Part shown: positions 1 through 9,223 of the stretch, in pieces
Layout: each line of letters begins with the position of its first letter
How positions within the stretch are numbered: the first letter of the stretch is position 1
Assembly (NCBI RefSeq): GCF_001434395.1
Contig: NZ_AZFS01000044.1
Location: 62,001-126,000, forward strand
Direction of reading: 5' to 3'
DNA: 64,000 nucleotides
Source of the DNA: Levilactobacillus hammesii DSM 16381
GTDB taxonomy: Bacteria; Bacillota; Bacilli; Lactobacillales; Lactobacillaceae
Made by a program: the position numbers and the translations under genes
Notes under the pieces: model-generated
Database searches by the model: none
The model's input: only the letters and a program-made list of their open reading frames with translations
Told to the model about the DNA's origin: nothing

Positions 1-1
1 C

Positions 2-106
2 TTTATTAATTTTCCAATCTTTAACTTTGCCGACAGTTGTTTGACGGTTGGCGTGATATTTATTGCGATTGGTGTTTTTCTGGCCGATCGGCGGGAGGCT
101 CATTAA
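2..106 (+). CDS. lspA: Signal peptidase II, C-terminal end (partial)
   Basis: The window opens inside this gene; the last 34 codons are visible and end in TAA. They encode the FNFAD segment, which carries the second catalytic aspartate of the aspartic lipoprotein signal peptidase, followed by a hydrophobic last transmembrane helix and a short charged tail (LADRREAH). The enzyme removes signal peptides from prolipoproteins in the membrane. The next gene, rluD, starts 4 bases after the stop, and the order lspA-rluD-pyrR is the classical one in Bacillus and lactobacilli, which supports the call. Confidence 0.85.
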   Translation, partial: FINFPIFNFADSCLTVGVIFIAIGVFLADRREAH

Positions 107-109
107 TTC

Positions 110-1033
110 ATGCAAATAGAAGATTTTACCGTTCAGGAAGCTGCGCGGTTAGACAAGCTGGTGGCCGAAACGGTGCCCACCATTTCACGATCACAGGCGA
201 AGGCGGCGATCGAGGCTGGTCAGATTACGGTTGATGGTCAGACGGCGAGACCCAAGGATAAACCAGCCGTTGGGGCGGCGATTCACATTGAATTGCCCGA
301 TCCTCAACCGGTGGATTTGACGCCGGAAGATATTCCCCTGGATATCGTCTACGAAGACGATGACGTGATTGTGGTCAACAAGCCCCAGGGGATGGTGGTG
401 CACCCGGCACCGGGACATCCTAACCACACGTTAGTTAATGCCTTGTTGTATCATAGCCCCTTGTCGAGCATCAACGGGACCTTACGACCGGGGATTGTCC
501 ACCGGATTGATAAGGATACGTCCGGTCTGTTAATGGTGGCTAAGAACGATCATGCCCATCACAGTCTGTCCGAACAGCTTCAGGCCAAGACCAATCTTCG
601 CGAGTACGTGGCCATTGTTCACGGTAACTTCAAGGAAGAAGAGGGCGTCATTCGCGCACCTCTAGGTCGTTCCCCCAAGGACCGTAAGAAGCAAGCCGTT
701 GTGGCTGACGGCCGACCAGCCGTGACCCATTTCCGTGTTCTGGAACGCTACGGCACCTACACGCTGATTGCCTGCCGGTTAGAGACCGGACGCACGCATC
801 AGATTCGGGTGCACATGGCCTACATTAATCATCCGGTTGCCGGGGACCCCTTATACGGGCCTAAGAAGACGCTAAAGGGTGAGGGCCAGTTCTTGCATGC
901 GCGAGAATTAGGTTTCGTTCAACCCACGACGGGTGAACAGCTCGACTTCACGGCGCCGGTGCCCGCGCATTTTGCGGCGGTGGTCAAGAAACTGCGGCAC
1001 GAGGCCGGATTACCGGTTGACAAAGCAATTTAG
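110..1033 (+). CDS. rluD: RluA-family 23S rRNA pseudouridine synthase (RluD/YlyB type)
   Basis: Converts uridines of 23S rRNA to pseudouridine. The 307-residue length is normal. The N-terminal ~70 residues form an S4-like RNA-binding domain (LDKLVAE, SRSQAKAAIEAGQITVDGQ). The catalytic motif HRIDKDTSGLL starts near residue 131, with Asp134 as the expected catalytic residue, and ETGRTHQIRVH follows. The ATG has a GGAGG 11 bases upstream, inside the end of lspA, so the two are probably co-transcribed. Exact target uridines cannot be told from sequence. Confidence 0.93.
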   Translation: MQIEDFTVQEAARLDKLVAETVPTISRSQAKAAIEAGQITVDGQTARPKDKPAVGAAIHIELPDPQPVDLTPEDIPLDIVYEDDDVIVVNKPQGMVVHPAPGHPNHTLVNALLYHSPLSSINGTLRPGIVHRIDKDTSGLLMVAKNDHAHHSLSEQLQAKTNLREYVAIVHGNFKEEEGVIRAPLGRSPKDRKKQAVVADGRPAVTHFRVLERYGTYTLIACRLETGRTHQIRVHMAYINHPVAGDPLYGPKKTLKGEGQFLHARELGFVQPTTGEQLDFTAPVPAHFAAVVKKLRHEAGLPVDKAI

Positions 1034-1144
1034 GTTTTTTATGCTAAACGTACGAGATAAGCGGGTTTGCCGGTAGCTAGGCGGGCGGGTTTCTTCACCA
1101 TTTAACCGAAGAGATCGGCCCGTTTCCTGCACATGAACGCGTGA

Positions 1145-1699
<555 letters not shown>

Positions 1700-1723
1700 A
1701 CTTGATAAAGGGGCCGATTTAGC

Positions 1724-2800
1724 ATGGCAAAACGCTATTTGATTTTAGAAGACGGCTCGGCCTACGCTGGTGAGGGATTTGGTGCTGGCGCCACGACGAG
1801 CGGGGAAGTCATTTCCAACTTGAATCTCTTAGGCTATCAGGAAACGATTACCGATCAAATTTATCACAACCAAATCATTATTTTTGCACAACCAGCTATT
1901 GGTAACGTGGGCATCAACCATGATAGCTATGAATCGATTCTGCCCACGGCCAAGGGGATGGTGGTTCGGGATGTCACGAACATCTCGACCAACCGGCTAT
2001 CCCGACTATCGCTCGATGAGTTTCTGCAACAACACAATATCCCCGGGATCAGTGGGATTGATACCCGTCATCTGATTCGGAAGCTCCGCAAGATGGATGG
2101 GCCAGTCAAGGGCAGTATCGTGGATGTCGCTGACGCCCACGCCTTTGACCAGTTGAACGCGACGGTGTTAACGAACCGGCAAGTCGATCAGGTGGCCACC
2201 CCTAAACCCTATCCCAACCCGGATACCGGTAAGAACGTGGTGGTGATTGATTTCGGGCTCAAACACGGGATCCTACGGCAGCTGTCCGAGCGCCGGTGTA
2301 ACGTGACGGTGCTCCCGTGGACGGCGAGCGCGCAGGATGTGCTGAACCTCGATCCCGACGGTGTTCTCCTGTCGACCGGACCAGGTTCACCCCTAGACCT
2401 CGGTGAAGGGGTCTTAGAGATGATTAGAGCCGTTCAGGCGGAGATTCCGCTATTTGCTATTGGCCTAGGCCATGAGCTGTTTGCACTGGCTAATGGGGCC
2501 CAATTAGAGGCGCTCCCCGTTGAATATCACGGGAGCAGTCACCCCATTCGGCGGATCATTACCAACGATATTATTTATGCGACCCAGGGACAGGGATATG
2601 CGGTGATTGCCAAGTCCATTGATCGGGATCGGTTGATTACGACCTACGTCGATCTCATCAACGGGACCGTACAGGGGTTGCGTCACCGGGACTTTCCGGC
2701 GTTCTCCGTGCAGTTCTTTGCGGACGGCGCACCGGGTCCCCACGAAAGTCGCGATTTATTTGATGAATTCATGGAAGCTATGACAGCACGGGAGGGATAA
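1724..2800 (+). CDS. CarA-like protein with lost glutaminase triad
   Basis: Full-length (358 aa) homologue of the carbamoyl-phosphate synthase small subunit. The N-terminal CPSase domain (LEDGSAYAGEGFG, SGIDTRHLIRKLR) and the class I amidotransferase fold (GVLLSTGPGSP) are recognisable. The catalytic residues are not. The nucleophile elbow, normally GICLGHQ, reads AIGLGHE, putting Gly247 where Cys is required. The C-terminal HPEASPGP reads FADGAPGP, so the catalytic His is Phe332 and the Glu is Asp334. The QNHG loop is QGQG. It should therefore not hydrolyse glutamine. The frame is intact and the gene lies between pyrR and carB in one apparent operon, so it is more likely a maintained pseudoenzyme than debris. 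Confidence 0.85.
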   Translation: MAKRYLILEDGSAYAGEGFGAGATTSGEVISNLNLLGYQETITDQIYHNQIIIFAQPAIGNVGINHDSYESILPTAKGMVVRDVTNISTNRLSRLSLDEFLQQHNIPGISGIDTRHLIRKLRKMDGPVKGSIVDVADAHAFDQLNATVLTNRQVDQVATPKPYPNPDTGKNVVVIDFGLKHGILRQLSERRCNVTVLPWTASAQDVLNLDPDGVLLSTGPGSPLDLGEGVLEMIRAVQAEIPLFAIGLGHELFALANGAQLEALPVEYHGSSHPIRRIITNDIIYATQGQGYAVIAKSIDRDRLITTYVDLINGTVQGLRHRDFPAFSVQFFADGAPGPHESRDLFDEFMEAMTAREG

Positions 2801-2803
2801 GGC

Positions 2804-5377
2804 TTGCAGAACTTGGATGACTTACAAAAAGTTTTGATCATTGGGAGTGGTCCGACGGAAATTGGCCACGAGACCGAGCTTGACAGTGCCACAGTGCAGA
2901 TCATAACGAACTTTAAAAAACACGGTGTCCGGACCCTGGTGATTGATAACAATCCCTTCTCCGTGGCACTTGAAGAGATTCAACCGACCAATATGTACAT
3001 TCAGGCGGTCACCACCGCCAATGTCCGGCACATTATTGAACGCGACCAACCGGATGCCATTCTGCCCACATTAGGGGGTTTATTGGGTGTCCGGATCGCG
3101 CAGGAGTTAATTGAAAGCGGCGACATTGGCCGTTTTGGTGTGACCATTTTGGGGATGCCCGCGGCGACCATCCGGCAGATCAATAATCCGGCTGCGCTAA
3201 ACGCGACCCTAAAGGAGATCCACGAACCGGTGATTGAAGCACAGGTCGTGGCGACCGAAGACGAGGCGCTGGGCTTGGTCGATTCAATTGGTTTCCCCCT
3301 AATTGTGAAGCCCGTTGCCCCACGATTGGATACCAACCGGACCATTTGTGAAAACGTGGATGAGATGCTGGATGCTTTGGGCCAAGGTTTCTCACAGTCA
3401 CGATTTGACCAGTGTACGTTGGAGCGCAGCGTCGTCGGCTACAAGGAAGTCGAAATGATTGCCATTCGCGATGTGGCGGATACCAGGATTCTCATTGCGG
3501 GACTGGAGAACGTCGATCCAATCGGGATTCACTCCGGTGATTCGATTGTCGTGACGCCGCCGCAGACGCTAAACGATCGGGAGTATCAGGATTTACGGGA
3601 TGCGACCTTTCGGGTGGCCACCGAGTTAAATGTGGTGGGGGTTATTCACATTCACTTCGCGTTGAATCCGGACAACCAACACTTCTATGTGACTAAGATT
3701 GCCCCGTACTTCACGCGGGGCGTCGCCATGGCGGCACGGACGACCGGTTACCCCTTAGCCTACGTGGTGGGGGCCCTGTTACTCGGACAACGCCTGGTCG
3801 ATATCAAGTTACCAAGTCGCTTTATCAAGCAGACGGCGATCATGGAACCCAGCATCGATCACGTCAGCGTGCGTATTCCCATCTGGCCGTTTCAGGAGAT
3901 CCCCGACGCGGATCAGCACCTGGATACGGTGATGAAGGCGGTCGGGTCGACTATTGGCGTGGGCCGATCGGTGGAAGAGGCCATGCTAAAGTCGGTTCGG
4001 AGCTCGCAGTTCTCACCACGAGACGTGCTCCCCAGCGTTAGTAATCTGACCGATGGGGAAATGATCAGTCAGCTGATCCATCCCTTGGCTAACCGGATTC
4101 TGGTTCTGATTGAGGCCTTACGACGGGGGTATGCGCCCGATGAGCTGAGTGAATTGACCAAGATCGATAATTTCTATTTTGTAAAATTACAGCACCTGTT
4201 AAAAATTGAAAAACAGATCAAAGATCATCCCTTGGATGTGGCAACCCTCAAGACGGGGCGCTACTATGGCTTCGGGGATGGCATGATCGCGCGGATCTGG
4301 CAAACGGATACGGCGACCGTCCGGCGACTGTCGCTTGAAGCAGACATCAAGCCGACCTACAAGATGATTGAGCCCACAGCCGGTGAATTTGACGAGCACG
4401 CCAGCGGCTATTACAGCACCTTTGAGTACGAGAACGAAAGTGAGCCGCTGGGCGATCGGACGGCATTGGTTCTGGGGCGGGGTGGTAATCAGTTAGGCCC
4501 TAACACGGCGGCCGAGTACTTTACCACCGAGATGCTCAAGCAGTTGAAACGTGCCGGGTATCATACGATCCTGATGAATACCAATCCCAATGCGATCGGG
4601 ATTGCCCCAGAATTCACGGATAAGCAATACGTTGATCCCATTCAATTGGGGGACGTCTTAAACGTGATTAAGGTGGAACATCCGGATATTGTGATTGTAC
4701 CGGGGAATCGCCACTATCTGACCCGGGAGCTCAGTAAGCTGAATTTAAATCTCCACGTCTTGCCGCCGGATCAAGAGAGCGGCAAACCACAACCCAAGAT
4801 GGCTACCATTGGGGTGAGTCTATTTGTCCACGAGCAGCACAAGATTGCGGTCGGAATTATGGACATGATTGCCCCGGGGATGAATCAAGATATTGCTCAG
4901 GTAACAGCCTTCCGGATGCCAGCTGAGCTACCTAAGGCAGATCGGCTGAAATTGGTGGAACAAGCCAAACAGGCTGTCAGTGAACATCAGCTGACCGGCA
5001 TGGTCGAGGTCCTATTTGCCCCGAAAAACACGACCAGTCAGCAGATGGCCGTGGTGGGTATTCGGCCGACTCGGTTGACCGAAATGGCCTTCCTCAGTAA
5101 GGTGACGGGGATCAACTGGGTCCGGATGCTCACCCGGCAGCACATCGGCACTTTGGACGATGATGAACTGCGGGCAGTAAAGATTGATTTGAATAGCAAA
5201 CGGGTCGCTCTGATGAACGCCGTCTTCCCATTCAGGCAGTTACACGTTCTGAATCGACCGGGAACGACGGATCAAGAGATGGGGGCCACGATTGCCTTCG
5301 GGTCGAGTGAGGCGTTAACGTTGAGCAACCTCAGCGATACGGAACAACTCGATAAAATCATTAATCGGACGATTTAG
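2804..5377 (+). CDS. CarB-like protein, truncated and active-site-degenerate
   Basis: Homologue of the carbamoyl-phosphate synthase large subunit, 857 aa against the usual ~1060. The order of family segments is clear (LIIGSGPTEIGHETELDSATVQ, GIHSGDSIVVTPPQTL, ATGYPLA-like TTGYPLAYV, EPSIDHV). In the first ATP-grasp half the glycine-rich loop (normally PSFTMGGSGGG) is replaced by PVAPRLDTNRT, and the EMNPR metal/ATP segment reads KIAPY. In the second half QYGGQTP reads VPGNRHY, EVNPR reads GIRPT, and much of the ATP-grasp domain is missing. The C-terminal MGS-like allosteric domain is absent. The start is TTG with GGAGGG upstream, 3 bases after carA. A strong terminator follows. Synthesis of carbamoyl phosphate seems impossible; the role is unknown. 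Confidence 0.82.
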   Translation: MQNLDDLQKVLIIGSGPTEIGHETELDSATVQIITNFKKHGVRTLVIDNNPFSVALEEIQPTNMYIQAVTTANVRHIIERDQPDAILPTLGGLLGVRIAQELIESGDIGRFGVTILGMPAATIRQINNPAALNATLKEIHEPVIEAQVVATEDEALGLVDSIGFPLIVKPVAPRLDTNRTICENVDEMLDALGQGFSQSRFDQCTLERSVVGYKEVEMIAIRDVADTRILIAGLENVDPIGIHSGDSIVVTPPQTLNDREYQDLRDATFRVATELNVVGVIHIHFALNPDNQHFYVTKIAPYFTRGVAMAARTTGYPLAYVVGALLLGQRLVDIKLPSRFIKQTAIMEPSIDHVSVRIPIWPFQEIPDADQHLDTVMKAVGSTIGVGRSVEEAMLKSVRSSQFSPRDVLPSVSNLTDGEMISQLIHPLANRILVLIEALRRGYAPDELSELTKIDNFYFVKLQHLLKIEKQIKDHPLDVATLKTGRYYGFGDGMIARIWQTDTATVRRLSLEADIKPTYKMIEPTAGEFDEHASGYYSTFEYENESEPLGDRTALVLGRGGNQLGPNTAAEYFTTEMLKQLKRAGYHTILMNTNPNAIGIAPEFTDKQYVDPIQLGDVLNVIKVEHPDIVIVPGNRHYLTRELSKLNLNLHVLPPDQESGKPQPKMATIGVSLFVHEQHKIAVGIMDMIAPGMNQDIAQVTAFRMPAELPKADRLKLVEQAKQAVSEHQLTGMVEVLFAPKNTTSQQMAVVGIRPTRLTEMAFLSKVTGINWVRMLTRQHIGTLDDDELRAVKIDLNSKRVALMNAVFPFRQLHVLNRPGTTDQEMGATIAFGSSEALTLSNLSDTEQLDKIINRTI

Positions 5378-5393
5378 CTCAATTGTATGTAGC

Positions 5394-5434
5394 AAAAAGC
5401 GTCCTCTCAATTGTATTTGAGAGGACGCTTTTTT
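5394..5434. terminator. Bidirectional terminator between carB-like and rqcH
   Basis: Perfect inverted repeat AAAAAGCGTCCTCTCAA / TTGAGAGGACGCTTTTT with a short loop, flanked by A and T runs. It serves both convergent genes. Confidence 0.9.
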
Positions 5435-5464
5435 ATGGATACTTATTTGTGTTATACAACTAGT

Positions 5465-7174
5465 CTAATTATCCGCTAGTTTTTCAACCAAAGTACTCTC
5501 CGGTGTGACGTAGACGGTCCGTTGCCCCGTAAAGATCACGTAACCCGGCTTGGCACCATTTGGTTTGTGCAGTCGCTTAACGGGCAGATAGTCGACGGGG
5601 ACGTTGCTTGATTCGCGGCCCTTGGAGAAGTAGGCCGCGAGGTTGGCGGCTTCCATAATGGTCTCCTCACTGGGATTATCCGCGTGAATGATCACGTGGG
5701 AACCGGGCATGTCCTTGACGTGCAGCCAGATGTCCGTGCGCTTGGCCGTATGCAGGCTGAGCTGATCGTTTTGCAGGTTATTTTTACCCACGGAGATCTT
5801 CGTGCCATCGCTCGCCGTGAAACGATCGGGCTTGCTGACCTTCTGCCGGCGCTGCTTCTTGTTCTTCTTTTGGTGGTCGTGATCGCGCAGGTAGCCCCCT
5901 TGTTGCAGTTCAAGCCGAATATCAACCAGATCCTTCGGCGCAGCCAGTTCGATCTGAGCCATGATGTTGGTGAAGTAGTCGACATCGGCCTGGGTAATCT
6001 TTAACTGCTCATTGACGTAGATGACGGCGTTCTTGGCCTTTTGATAACGTTTGAAGTATTTTTGTGCGTTTTGATTGGGTGAAAGCTGATTGCTTAACTG
6101 GATCTTTAAGGGTTTATTCTCATCGTAAAAGTTAGGCAGTGAAACCGTGGTTTGGCCGCGTTCCACCTGATTGAGGTAGGTCGTTAGGATCTCACCCTTA
6201 ATCCGGTATTCATCGGCGTTTTCCGTTTCCGCTAACGTCTTTTGGAGTTTCTTTAACTTATTGCGGTTCTTCTTTAACTCGTTACGGACAACCCGAATGA
6301 GAACACTACCTTGTTGCTGAACGCGGTCGCGCTCGGCCTTATCCTGGTAGTAGGTGTCCAGCAGTTCGCTGAGAGTAGGGGCGGCCTGCTGCTGGCCATC
6401 CGTTGGGTAAGGGAAGGCCGTGAAACTGGTCTTGCCCTTAGGCGAGATGTTCAGCGTGGGCTGCGGGTGATCGAAGCCGGCAAAGAAGTCTTGGAAATGT
6501 TGAGTCACGTTGCCGGGGGCGTGTAGCGCGGTTGCCAGAGCGGCAACAGTGTCCTTACCAAGGCCCTGATATTGATGCTGAAGGGTCTGTGCTAAGACAT
6601 CCCGGTTGGGGAAGTCGCGCAGGGTTTGCTCGAGATCGGGACGTGGACCATCAAAGGGATCGGTCAAGTCCTGCTTGGGCGGGTTAATGTACTGCGCACC
6701 GGGCAGCAGTAACCGGTAACGGTTCTGATCGGAGCCGACGTGTTTGATCGCGTCGAGAATTTTTCCGGTGGCGCTGTCCACGAGGATAACGTTACTGTGT
6801 CGCGCCATGATTTCAATAATCAACAGGAGTTCCTGTTGGTCTCCCAGTTCGTTACGGGAGGTGAAATGCAGGTGGACAACCCGGTCGTTAGCCACCTGCG
6901 TGATACCCCTTAAAATGGCACCTTGAAGGTACTTTCGAAGGATCATCGTAAAATTGGTGGGTACCGGGGGATTGACGTAGGGAATCTGCGTGACTTGAAT
7001 GCGTGCATAGGTCGGGTTAGCCGATAGAAGAATCGGGTAGTTATGGCTGTTCGCCCGAATGGTCAAGACGACTTCGTTATCATAGGGCTGGTTGATCTTG
7101 CTGACCCGTCCAGTCGTCAGATTCTGGTCAAGTTCCTGAACCATCGCATGGGTAAAGGATCCGTCAAATGACAT
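5465..7174 (-). CDS. rqcH: RqcH/NFACT-family ribosome quality control protein
   Basis: Binds stalled 50S subunits and drives C-terminal alanine tailing of nascent chains; formerly called fibronectin-binding protein. I chose the internal ATG at 7174 because the protein then begins MSFDGSFTHAM, the usual family start. NFACT-N, helix-hairpin-helix, coiled coil (about residues 290-420, rich in K/Q/E) and NFACT-R (NLQNDQLSLHTAKRTDIWLHVKDMPGSHVII) follow in order. The Asp-Arg pair required for tRNA recruitment in B. subtilis RqcH is present in VANDRVVHLHF. About 569 residues, normal length. It has its own promoter and a structured ~140-base leader. Confidence 0.92.
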   Translation of the reverse strand: MSFDGSFTHAMVQELDQNLTTGRVSKINQPYDNEVVLTIRANSHNYPILLSANPTYARIQVTQIPYVNPPVPTNFTMILRKYLQGAILRGITQVANDRVVHLHFTSRNELGDQQELLLIIEIMARHSNVILVDSATGKILDAIKHVGSDQNRYRLLLPGAQYINPPKQDLTDPFDGPRPDLEQTLRDFPNRDVLAQTLQHQYQGLGKDTVAALATALHAPGNVTQHFQDFFAGFDHPQPTLNISPKGKTSFTAFPYPTDGQQQAAPTLSELLDTYYQDKAERDRVQQQGSVLIRVVRNELKKNRNKLKKLQKTLAETENADEYRIKGEILTTYLNQVERGQTTVSLPNFYDENKPLKIQLSNQLSPNQNAQKYFKRYQKAKNAVIYVNEQLKITQADVDYFTNIMAQIELAAPKDLVDIRLELQQGGYLRDHDHQKKNKKQRRQKVSKPDRFTASDGTKISVGKNNLQNDQLSLHTAKRTDIWLHVKDMPGSHVIIHADNPSEETIMEAANLAAYFSKGRESSNVPVDYLPVKRLHKPNGAKPGYVIFTGQRTVYVTPESTLVEKLADN

Positions 7175-7234
7175 ATTAGGAAACAACACCTTTCTAAGTT
7201 TAATTTTTGTAAGAGACTTTTGATCACGTTAAGT

Positions 7235-7291
7235 GTTCCGCTCGCTGGCGATGACGTCACGTAAGGTGAACGAACCAAGCCAGCAGGGAAC
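7235..7291 (-). promoter_or_regulatory. Structured 5' leader of rqcH
   Basis: In the rqcH leader, GTTCC-ct-GCTGGC can pair with GCCAGC-gagc-GGAAC across a ~28-base loop that contains the palindrome TGACGTCA. No known riboswitch or T-box sequence is recognised. Confidence 0.4.
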
Positions 7292-7322
7292 TGTTTTCAC
7301 CGTTAAAAACGACACAACTTAA

Positions 7323-7351
7323 AGTATACCGGCCTCGCCCGGGAAGTGCAA
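7323..7351 (-). promoter_or_regulatory. Promoter of rqcH
   Basis: On the - strand TTGCAC is followed by 17 bases and TATACT. This predicts a start near 7316 and a leader of about 140 bases before the ATG. Confidence 0.65.
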
Positions 7352-7457
7352 AGAAGTTTCCTTGGAATTCGGTGAATCGGGGCAAAACTTGTCATCAAAT
7401 TGACTTGTGATTAGCAAGCAAATCGTTGTACAATACAATCAAAAGGAGTGAGGGCAA

Positions 7458-7889
7458 ATGAAATCCAGTTTAGCGGCGTTAATGGCCATTAATAAGGTGC
7501 AGCAAACGTTGCTGCAACGGATGACCAAGCAGCATCATCTGACCGTCTCCGAGTGGCAACTTTTGGACCACATCGGCGGCGGTGAAAATACCCAAGAGAT
7601 TCTTGCCCAACGGACCAAGTTGGATACCTCAACTTTGAGTCGACAACTCAAGGGCTTAGTCGCCAAGGATATGGTGACCAAAAAAGCCATTGGACGGGAC
7701 AAACGCCAGTTGGTCTATACAATAACCGATAATGGTACGGAAACGGCCGCGACAATTAACACGGCTTTTGAAGCCTTATCCGATGATGTTTTCGAACATT
7801 GGTCAACCGATGAACGCAATTTATTACAAATATTATTGAACCGGCTCGATAAAAGTATGGACCGGCAACGTACCGTCAAGGAACCTTGA
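7458..7889 (+). CDS. MarR-family transcriptional regulator
   Basis: 143-residue winged-helix regulator. The DNA-binding part is at residues ~30-90 (VSEWQLLDHIGGGENTQEILAQ, DTSTLSRQLKGLVAKDMV), with the beta-wing GRDKRQLVYTIT. AAGGAG precedes the ATG. A TACAAT -10 (about 7429) and a nearby AT-rich dyad (TTGTACAATACAA) suggest autoregulation. It is followed 29 bases later by a phosphodiesterase and an MFS transporter in the same direction, its probable targets. Confidence 0.88.
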   Translation: MKSSLAALMAINKVQQTLLQRMTKQHHLTVSEWQLLDHIGGGENTQEILAQRTKLDTSTLSRQLKGLVAKDMVTKKAIGRDKRQLVYTITDNGTETAATINTAFEALSDDVFEHWSTDERNLLQILLNRLDKSMDRQRTVKEP

Positions 7890-7918
7890 GGACGTTTAAG
7901 CATAAGGAGTGAGTCATT

Positions 7919-9223
7919 ATTCAGCAGAGATTAGTTGTGATTTCTTTAGATGCAATGGGTAGTCGAGATCTGGATGAACATCTCGAGGAACTGCCTAATT
8001 TACGGCGGCTGGTGGTCACGGGGACGCGGGTTAAAAAGGTCCGCGGCATTTACCCCACACTGACTTACCCGTCGCACACGACCATCATTACCGGGCAGTA
8101 TCCCGCGGTGCATGGCATTGTGAATAATACGAAGATGCAGCCACAGCGGCAGTCACCGGACTGGTATTGGTATCAGCGGGACGTGAAGGTGCCAACGCTG
8201 TATGATCTGGTTCGCCAGCAGCACCATAAGACGGCGGCCTTCCTGTGGCCAGTTACGGCCGGGAGTAAGATTTCGTATAATTTAGCGGAGATCTTCCCCA
8301 ACCGGATTTGGACCAATCAGGTGCTGGTTTCCTTAAAGGCCAGTAGTCCCGCTTTCCTGTTGCGGATGAACCAGCGGTATGGGCATCTTCGCCGGGGGAT
8401 TCAACAACCGGAGCTGGATGACTTCATCACGGCTTGTGCGGTTGATACACTAACCCATAAGAAGCCCACGTTAACGTTGATTCACCTGGTTGATATGGAC
8501 AGCATGCGCCACCGTTATGGTGTTCGGTCCACGGCAGCCATGGCTGCGTTGAAACGGTTGGACAAGCGAGTGGGCCAGCTCATCGATGCCACGATTGCGG
8601 CCGGCACTTTTCCAGAGACCAATTTTGCCATTTTAGGCGATCACTATCAGATTAACGTGGACCACATGATCCACTTGAATCAAGTCTTTGCCCAGCGGGG
8701 ATGGCTGACCCCCACGGCCAACGGTACCGTCAAGAATGATTGGCACGTGTGGGCAAAGTCCTGCGATGGGAGTACTTACATCTATACCCGTAAGTTTGCG
8801 GACAGCAAGCACCTGCGGCAGCTCCTGGAAGAGACACCGGGGGTTGCTCGGGTCATTGATGGTCAGGCGGCTGCAAAACGGGGGGCCGATCCACATTGCC
8901 AGTTCATGGTCGAAGCGCAGGCCGGCTACTACTTTACGGATGAGACCCAACGCCCAGCCGTGGTGGAGGCCGTCGATCCGGATAGCTTGGGGCAACCTGA
9001 CCGCTATCACGGGGTGCACGGCTACGATCCGGATAAGCCGGATTACTTTACCACACTGGTGTTAAATGGTCCGGCAATTAAGCCGAATGAAACGATTGAC
9101 GAGGCCCGCCTGATCGATGAGGCGCCAACCTTTGCCAAGCTATTGCATGTTCAGTTTCCGGAGCCTCTTCCTGGACACGCCCTGACGGCGGCGTTTAAGG
9201 AGGGTCATGATGAAGCTAAATAA
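7919..9223 (+). CDS. Alkaline phosphatase superfamily phosphodiesterase (NPP-like)
   Basis: Probably a metal-dependent nucleotide pyrophosphatase/phosphodiesterase. Metal-site and nucleophile motifs are visible: VVISLDA near the N-terminus, YPSHTTIITG (nucleophile Thr), DMDSMRH, LGDHYQ and a late YHGVHGYDP. The first strand needs QQRLVVISLDA, which lies upstream of the GTG at 7937. No ATG, GTG or TTG precedes it in frame with good spacing. AAGGAG at 7904-7909 lies exactly 9 bases before an ATT at 7919, so I propose a rare ATT start; a GTG start at 7937 would sit 27 bases from the ribosome site. The 3' end overlaps the next gene by 17 bases. Confidence 0.8.
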   Translation: MQQRLVVISLDAMGSRDLDEHLEELPNLRRLVVTGTRVKKVRGIYPTLTYPSHTTIITGQYPAVHGIVNNTKMQPQRQSPDWYWYQRDVKVPTLYDLVRQQHHKTAAFLWPVTAGSKISYNLAEIFPNRIWTNQVLVSLKASSPAFLLRMNQRYGHLRRGIQQPELDDFITACAVDTLTHKKPTLTLIHLVDMDSMRHRYGVRSTAAMAALKRLDKRVGQLIDATIAAGTFPETNFAILGDHYQINVDHMIHLNQVFAQRGWLTPTANGTVKNDWHVWAKSCDGSTYIYTRKFADSKHLRQLLEETPGVARVIDGQAAAKRGADPHCQFMVEAQAGYYFTDETQRPAVVEAVDPDSLGQPDRYHGVHGYDPDKPDYFTTLVLNGPAIKPNETIDEARLIDEAPTFAKLLHVQFPEPLPGHALTAAFKEGHDEAK

